From: an uncultured Clostridia bacterium
Lineage (GTDB): Bacteria > Bacillota > Clostridia > Christensenellales > Borkfalkiaceae
Direction of reading: 5' to 3'
Length of the DNA: 10,207 bases
Assembly (NCBI GenBank): GCA_947174955.1
Contig: CAMWKX010000032.1
Span: 1 to 10,207, forward strand
Shown here: positions 6,753-10,207 of the stretch, one piece after another
How the letters are laid out: every line of letters begins with the position of its first letter
Position numbering within the stretch: position 1 is the stretch's first letter
The notes under the pieces: generated by a model
The model's input: only the letters and a program-made list of their open reading frames with translations
What the model was told of the DNA's origin: nothing
Databases searched by the model: none
Position numbers and translations under genes: made by a program

Positions 6753-9700
6753 CAACGTCTCCGTAGCGCTGAATAAATTCCTCGCGGGATAACAGAACTT
6801 TTCTGGGTTTAGAGCCTTCCGACTGGGTTATGTAATTCATATTTTCCATCCAGTCGATAATCTTGCACGCCTTCATATAGCCTATGGGGAAACGACGCTG
6901 TATCATCGATACGGAAGCCTGATTGCTCGTCACGCAGAATTTGAGCGCCTTTATGAACGTATCGTCTACCTTGGACGCGTCGCCGCTCATATCCCCGCCC
7001 TCTGCGGGTGCGTCGGAGGGTTCTTCCTCCACCGTATTGATAAAGTCGCTTACGCTCTGGTCAAAGAACGTTTCGTTGTTCTGCTTGACGAAATCGGTGA
7101 CCTTCTGTACCTCGTGCGTGTCGATAAAGCAACCCTGAATTCTCGCAAGCTCGGGATTTTCCGCCGAACGGAAATACAAGTCGCCTTTACCGAGAAGCTT
7201 TTCCGCACCGCCGATATCGAAAATACATCTTGCGTCGTCGAACGAGTTGACCTTAAAGCCGATACGCGTAGGCAGGTTAGATTTAATCAAGCCCGTAATG
7301 CAGTCGACCGAGGGGCGCTGGGTAGCCAGGATAAGGTGTATGCCGCACGCTCTCGACTTCTGAACAAGCCTTATAATACGGCTCTCTATGTCCTTTTTAG
7401 CCTGCAACATCAAATCGCCGAACTCGTCGAGAATAACTACTATCTTGGGCAACTTTTCCTCGCCCTCGGGCAAATGCGCGTTGTATTCGGTTAAATTCTT
7501 GGTTGCTATGCCCTTTTCGGTCATTTCCTTGAAGAGCTGATAGCGCCTCTCCATCTCCTTGATTGCCCAGTTGAGCGCCTTGATCGCCTTATCCACGTCG
7601 TAGATAATTTCGTTTATCATAAGGTGGGGCAGTTTGTCGTAGGAGATAAACTCTACCTGTTTGGGGTCGACGAGTATGAAACGCAACTCCTCGGGTCCGT
7701 ACTTATAGAGCAAGCTGATAATAAGCGTGCTTAAACAGATACTCTTACCGCTGCCCGTAGTACCCGCAACCAGAAGGTGCGGCATCTTGGTAATGTCCGG
7801 GCAAACCACCTGCCCCTCTACGTTCTTACCTAAGGTGAAAGTTAAGCTGTTGGGCTTGGAGTTTAAGAAGGTACTGCTTGCAAGCATTGTCTTTAAGCCG
7901 ACCACGCAGCGCGACGAGTTGGGAACTTCGATTGAAATCGCGCCCTTGGAATAGTTGAGATATGCGTTTACGTTCTCCTTCATAAGCGCCATAGCTATCG
8001 CTTCTCTGTATTTGAGCGCGTTTTTAATGTTGGTTCTGTCCTCGATAATTACGTCGTAGCGGGTAATCGCGGGGCCTACGACAACGTTGGAAATGCGGCT
8101 GTCGATACGGTAATCGGCGAGCGTGTCGCAGATTATCTGCTTGCTCTCCTCGATTTCCGCAGTGTTGACGTTGGTGTTTTCGGGATAGTCGTCCAGAAGG
8201 TCGAGCGAAGGGCGCACGTACTTTTTCCAAACGTGTTTGGGCTTTTCCTCGGGCACGGGCGCGGGTTGAGGCTCGGGAGCCTTGCGCGGCTGTTCACGCA
8301 CGGGAGGCACGGCTTCGGCGCGCTCTCTTGCGGGCGGCTCGGCGGCGGGCTTTCTGTCGACAAGCGGCTTCTGGTCGCTGAACAGATTGTCGTTACCGCC
8401 CTCTTCGTCGAACAGATTTTCTCTGCTCCTCTCCCTTCTGTCGGATTTCAGCGACGACACGTCGGGTTCGACGCGCCTTTCGCTGCTCAGACGGGGATTG
8501 GACGAGCTGAACAAATCAAACAGACTGCTGCCCCTCTCACGCGGTTTTTCCGCGGGCTTGGGCACATCGACGCGCTCGGGCTTTGCCTCTTCGGGCGCGG
8601 GCGAAGGCGTTTCCGCACGCGGCGCAAATCCGTCCGCTTCGGGCTCCTCGCGCTTCACGTCGCGGATAATCGGCTGGTCGTTCGATTTCAGATCGTAAAT
8701 ATTGCTTTCACTGCGGGGACGGAGCTCGGTTAAATCGGGCTTGATTTCCTCCTCGGGCGTTTCTTCTACGTAAGCCGACGACGAATTCTCGTCTACGGTA
8801 TAAGAATTGTATTCGTCCTCCGCCTGCGGCTTTTCCTCGTAGAGAGGTCTGTCGCCTAAATTGCTGACGGGCTCGTCGCCGTACAGGTACGAAGGCGTGC
8901 CGTCGCTCTCGCCGCCGTTTTCCACCTGCGATGCATAGTCCGACGTATACGACGTATTTGACGGAGCAACGCTCTGTCCGTCTGCGGGGGCGGAAGGATT
9001 GCTCGAAAAGCTTCTCAGGTAATCGCCGTCGTTCTGTACGGGGTGGTTGAAATACGAATCCTCTTTATAAATCATATTTCTGCGGTAGCTTTCCGCCGCA
9101 AACTCTCCGTTCTGGAACAGAATTTTTCTTCCGATATTTTCACGCGAAAATCTGTCGTCGTGACTCTCGGGCTCCTCGGCTTGCTGCGGCGCTGGCTTTT
9201 TCCGCGAAGACTGAACTTCGGTCTGTCTTACGTTCGTAACGATTTCGTGATTTTCGTTTACGGAATAAAGATTATCGGCTGTTTTCGCCTGCTGTTCGGA
9301 CTGCGCGGTCTGCTCCTCTTCGTTCGAAGCAAGCTCCTTGGAAGAATGTGCGCGCGCAACCAATCTTCCGAGCACAAGGCTTCTCACCGCTAAAAACGCA
9401 AATACGCCGCACGCTACGGTGAGTAGCGAGAAAATGACATACGCTCCGATAAAGGTCGTGCCCTTGGCAACGGGGTAAACTATAATTCCGCTGATAACGC
9501 CGCCGAAAGAGTAACCCTTATATCCCTGCGCCGCGTTGTTGAAGCACTGCGCAAGATAGCCGCCGTAACTGCCCATCGGATAGTTGCGCGTGGTAACAGC
9601 GTGGAAAAGTAAAAACAGCATAAATACGGTCAACGCCGAAAGAGCAAAACAACGGACGTTGATTTTCAGTTTCTTTTCGAATACCAGCCACTCGCCGAGG

Positions 9701-9906
9701 TATGCTAAAAGCGAAACAATGAAATACGAGGCGTAGCCGAACGTGCCGTACATAAACGTGCATATCGCACCGCCGAAGCCCATAAATATGGCGCGGTTGG
9801 TCAAAAGCATTACCGTAAGCATAAAACAGAACAACAAAATCGTCATTCCGAGCGTTTCTCTCGTAAGTATATATGAATGTTTACCGTCGTTTTTCTTCTT
9901 GTTCAC
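6745..9906 (-). CDS. ftsK: FtsK/SpoIIIE family DNA translocase
   Basis: FtsK/SpoIIIE proteins are membrane-anchored hexameric motors that pump chromosomal DNA through the closing septum. From the GTG start the protein has 1053 residues. The N-terminus carries about four membrane segments (roughly 20-40, 45-71, 86-104 and 135-178, the last possibly two). A disordered Pro/Glu/Ser-rich linker follows, about 184-558. The motor spans about 560-940, with Walker A GTTGSGKS at 715-722, Walker B VVILDEFGDLM at 823-833 and ATQRPSVD at 861-868. The winged-helix gamma domain lies at about 980-1040 (QRRFPIGYMKACKIIDWME, then GSKPRKVL). The GTG at 9904-9906 is chosen because GGAG is 8 nt upstream and the predicted transcript start (about 9935) falls within the upstream in-frame ATG at 9934-9936. 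That ATG would give 1063 residues and could only act as a leaderless start. FtsK is the first gene of the operon. Several motor and gamma residues depart from the usual consensus, so a divergent paralogue is possible. Confidence 0.95.
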   Translation of the reverse strand: MNKKKNDGKHSYILTRETLGMTILLFCFMLTVMLLTNRAIFMGFGGAICTFMYGTFGYASYFIVSLLAYLGEWLVFEKKLKINVRCFALSALTVFMLFLLFHAVTTRNYPMGSYGGYLAQCFNNAAQGYKGYSFGGVISGIIVYPVAKGTTFIGAYVIFSLLTVACGVFAFLAVRSLVLGRLVARAHSSKELASNEEEQTAQSEQQAKTADNLYSVNENHEIVTNVRQTEVQSSRKKPAPQQAEEPESHDDRFSRENIGRKILFQNGEFAAESYRRNMIYKEDSYFNHPVQNDGDYLRSFSSNPSAPADGQSVAPSNTSYTSDYASQVENGGESDGTPSYLYGDEPVSNLGDRPLYEEKPQAEDEYNSYTVDENSSSAYVEETPEEEIKPDLTELRPRSESNIYDLKSNDQPIIRDVKREEPEADGFAPRAETPSPAPEEAKPERVDVPKPAEKPRERGSSLFDLFSSSNPRLSSERRVEPDVSSLKSDRRERSRENLFDEEGGNDNLFSDQKPLVDRKPAAEPPARERAEAVPPVREQPRKAPEPQPAPVPEEKPKHVWKKYVRPSLDLLDDYPENTNVNTAEIEESKQIICDTLADYRIDSRISNVVVGPAITRYDVIIEDRTNIKNALKYREAIAMALMKENVNAYLNYSKGAISIEVPNSSRCVVGLKTMLASSTFLNSKPNSLTFTLGKNVEGQVVCPDITKMPHLLVAGTTGSGKSICLSTLIISLLYKYGPEELRFILVDPKQVEFISYDKLPHLMINEIIYDVDKAIKALNWAIKEMERRYQLFKEMTEKGIATKNLTEYNAHLPEGEEKLPKIVVILDEFGDLMLQAKKDIESRIIRLVQKSRACGIHLILATQRPSVDCITGLIKSNLPTRIGFKVNSFDDARCIFDIGGAEKLLGKGDLYFRSAENPELARIQGCFIDTHEVQKVTDFVKQNNETFFDQSVSDFINTVEEEPSDAPAEGGDMSGDASKVDDTFIKALKFCVTSNQASVSMIQRRFPIGYMKACKIIDWMENMNYITQSEGSKPRKVLLSREEFIQRYGDVDD
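6759..6762 (-). promoter_or_regulatory. Ribosome binding site of rimO inside ftsK
   Basis: GGAG on the minus strand lies within the last codons of ftsK, 6 nt before the ATG at 6752. It selects this ATG over the adjacent TTG at 6755. It suggests that ribosomes ending ftsK re-initiate on rimO. Confidence 0.7.
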
Positions 9907-9914
9907 CGCAAATT

Positions 9915-9918
9915 CTCC
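9915..9918 (-). promoter_or_regulatory. Ribosome binding site deciding the ftsK start
   Basis: GGAG on the minus strand lies 8 nt before the GTG at 9906. No Shine-Dalgarno sequence precedes the upstream in-frame ATG at 9936, where the upstream bases are only an A-run and the -10 box. This supports the GTG as the main start. Confidence 0.7.
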
Positions 9919-9941
9919 GATTGAATTTTTCTGCATTTTTT

Positions 9942-9970
9942 ATTATATCATTCGCAAGAAAAAAAGACAA
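9942..9970 (-). promoter_or_regulatory. Sigma-A promoter of the ftsK-to-nadE operon
   Basis: On the minus strand TTGTCT (9965-9970, four of six consensus bases) is spaced 17 nt from a perfect TATAAT (9942-9947). The start point is predicted near 9935. It lies between the ilvC terminator and ftsK. It is the only good promoter I found upstream of the six-gene operon, so recA and nadE probably depend on it at least in part. Confidence 0.82.
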
Positions 9971-9990
9971 CAAATTGCGGGTTAAAAAAT

Positions 9991-10020
9991 AAAAAACGCG
10001 CCTGCAATTTGCAAGCGCGC
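9991..10020 (-). terminator. Intrinsic terminator after ilvC
   Basis: On the minus strand GCGCGC (10015-10020) pairs with GCGCGT (9996-10001), one pair being G-U. After one mismatch, three inner pairs (TGC with GCA) close a five-base AT loop at 10006-10010. The stem is followed by TTTTTTATTTTTT. It lies 21 nt past the ilvC stop and separates ilvC from the ftsK promoter. Confidence 0.92.
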
Positions 10021-10040
10021 CAGATATTTTTAATTTATAA

Positions 10041-10207
10041 TTAAAGTTTCGCCTTTCCCTCTTCCGCAGCCTCGATATTGTCGTTATTCCACGAGTACAT
10101 TCCGCGGATTTCTTTACCCACTTTTTCAAGCTCGTGAGAGGCTTCCAAAGCCCTCTTTGCGTTAAAGTGCGCCCTGCCGTTATTGTTCTCGGCAATCCAC
10201 TTAGAAG
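10041..10207 (-). CDS. ilvC: Ketol-acid reductoisomerase, C-terminal end
   Basis: Only the last 54 codons are present; the gene enters from the right edge. The residues match the C-terminal helix region of ketol-acid reductoisomerase, the NADPH-dependent second enzyme of branched-chain amino-acid synthesis. Recognisable parts are KWIAENNNGRAHFNAKRALE and HELEKVGKEIRGMYSWN, which correspond to the family pattern of W-x-x-E-N-x-x-G-R-x-x-F followed by E-x-V-G-K-x-[LI]-R-x-M-x-x-W. The protein continues about 15 residues beyond that tryptophan with a polar tail rich in Glu, Ala and Lys, a little longer than many relatives. The stop is TAA at 10041-10043, followed by a strong terminator, so ilvC is not in the ftsK operon. 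The identification rests on a short segment but a distinctive one. Confidence 0.88.
   Translation of the reverse strand, partial: SKWIAENNNGRAHFNAKRALEASHELEKVGKEIRGMYSWNNDNIEAAEEGKAKL

Noticed and set aside
6753..6755. TTG as the start codon of rimO, one codon before the ATG
   Set aside because: The GGAG site would be only 3 nt away, while the adjacent ATG has a good 6-nt spacing.
8233..8733. Plus-strand open frames of 166 and 138 codons opposite the ftsK linker
   Set aside because: They mirror the low-complexity Pro/Glu/Arg linker of ftsK, and their compositional bias explains the open reading. No start signals support them.
9971..10011. 8-bp inverted repeat CAAATTGC / GCAATTTG spanning the ilvC terminator
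   Set aside because: The left copy lies beyond the T-tract, so it cannot act as an antiterminator of that hairpin. The AATT core makes a chance match likely.

Overview
The window looks like a housekeeping locus of a low- to mid-GC Gram-positive bacterium, most likely of class Clostridia (Bacillota). The gene order ftsK, rimO, pgsA, cinA, recA, then rny is a familiar Clostridia/Bacilli arrangement, the Shine-Dalgarno sites are strong (GGAG, GGAGG), and both promoters are of sigma-A type. The protein styles suggest an uncultured gut Clostridia lineage, perhaps near Christensenellales; that placement is a weak inference.

All real genes are on the minus strand, so the locus reads right to left. 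At the right edge is the 3' end of ilvC (10041-10207), closed by a strong intrinsic terminator (about 9991-10020). A sigma-A promoter (9942-9970) then starts a tight six-gene operon: ftsK (6745-9906), rimO (5415-6752), pgsA (4766-5422), cinA (3672-4769), recA (2647-3654) and nadE (740-2647). Junctions are overlaps of 8, 8, 4 and 1 nt, plus one 17-nt gap before recA. The operon ends at an 11-bp hairpin terminator (about 697-733). A separate promoter with a perfect TTGACA box (637-665) drives rny (1-568), which runs off the left edge.

The operon mixes chromosome segregation (FtsK), ribosome modification (RimO), phospholipid synthesis (PgsA), recombination (RecA) and NAD metabolism (the CinA amidase domain and NadE). 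The two NAD enzymes flank recA and belong to one route: NMN to NaMN, then NaAD to NAD. This may recycle the NMN released by NAD-dependent DNA ligase.

No mobile element, CRISPR array, tRNA, rRNA or foreign-looking island is visible, and I see no clear new biological system. The items most worth a second look are the insertion of nadE between recA and rny, the degenerate N-terminal domain of CinA, variant motor and DNA-reading residues in FtsK with repeated short motifs in its linker, and the placement of the ftsK promoter almost on top of an upstream in-frame ATG. No stretch longer than 300 bases lacks a gene; the two intergenic gaps (569-739 and 9907-10040) hold promoters and terminators.
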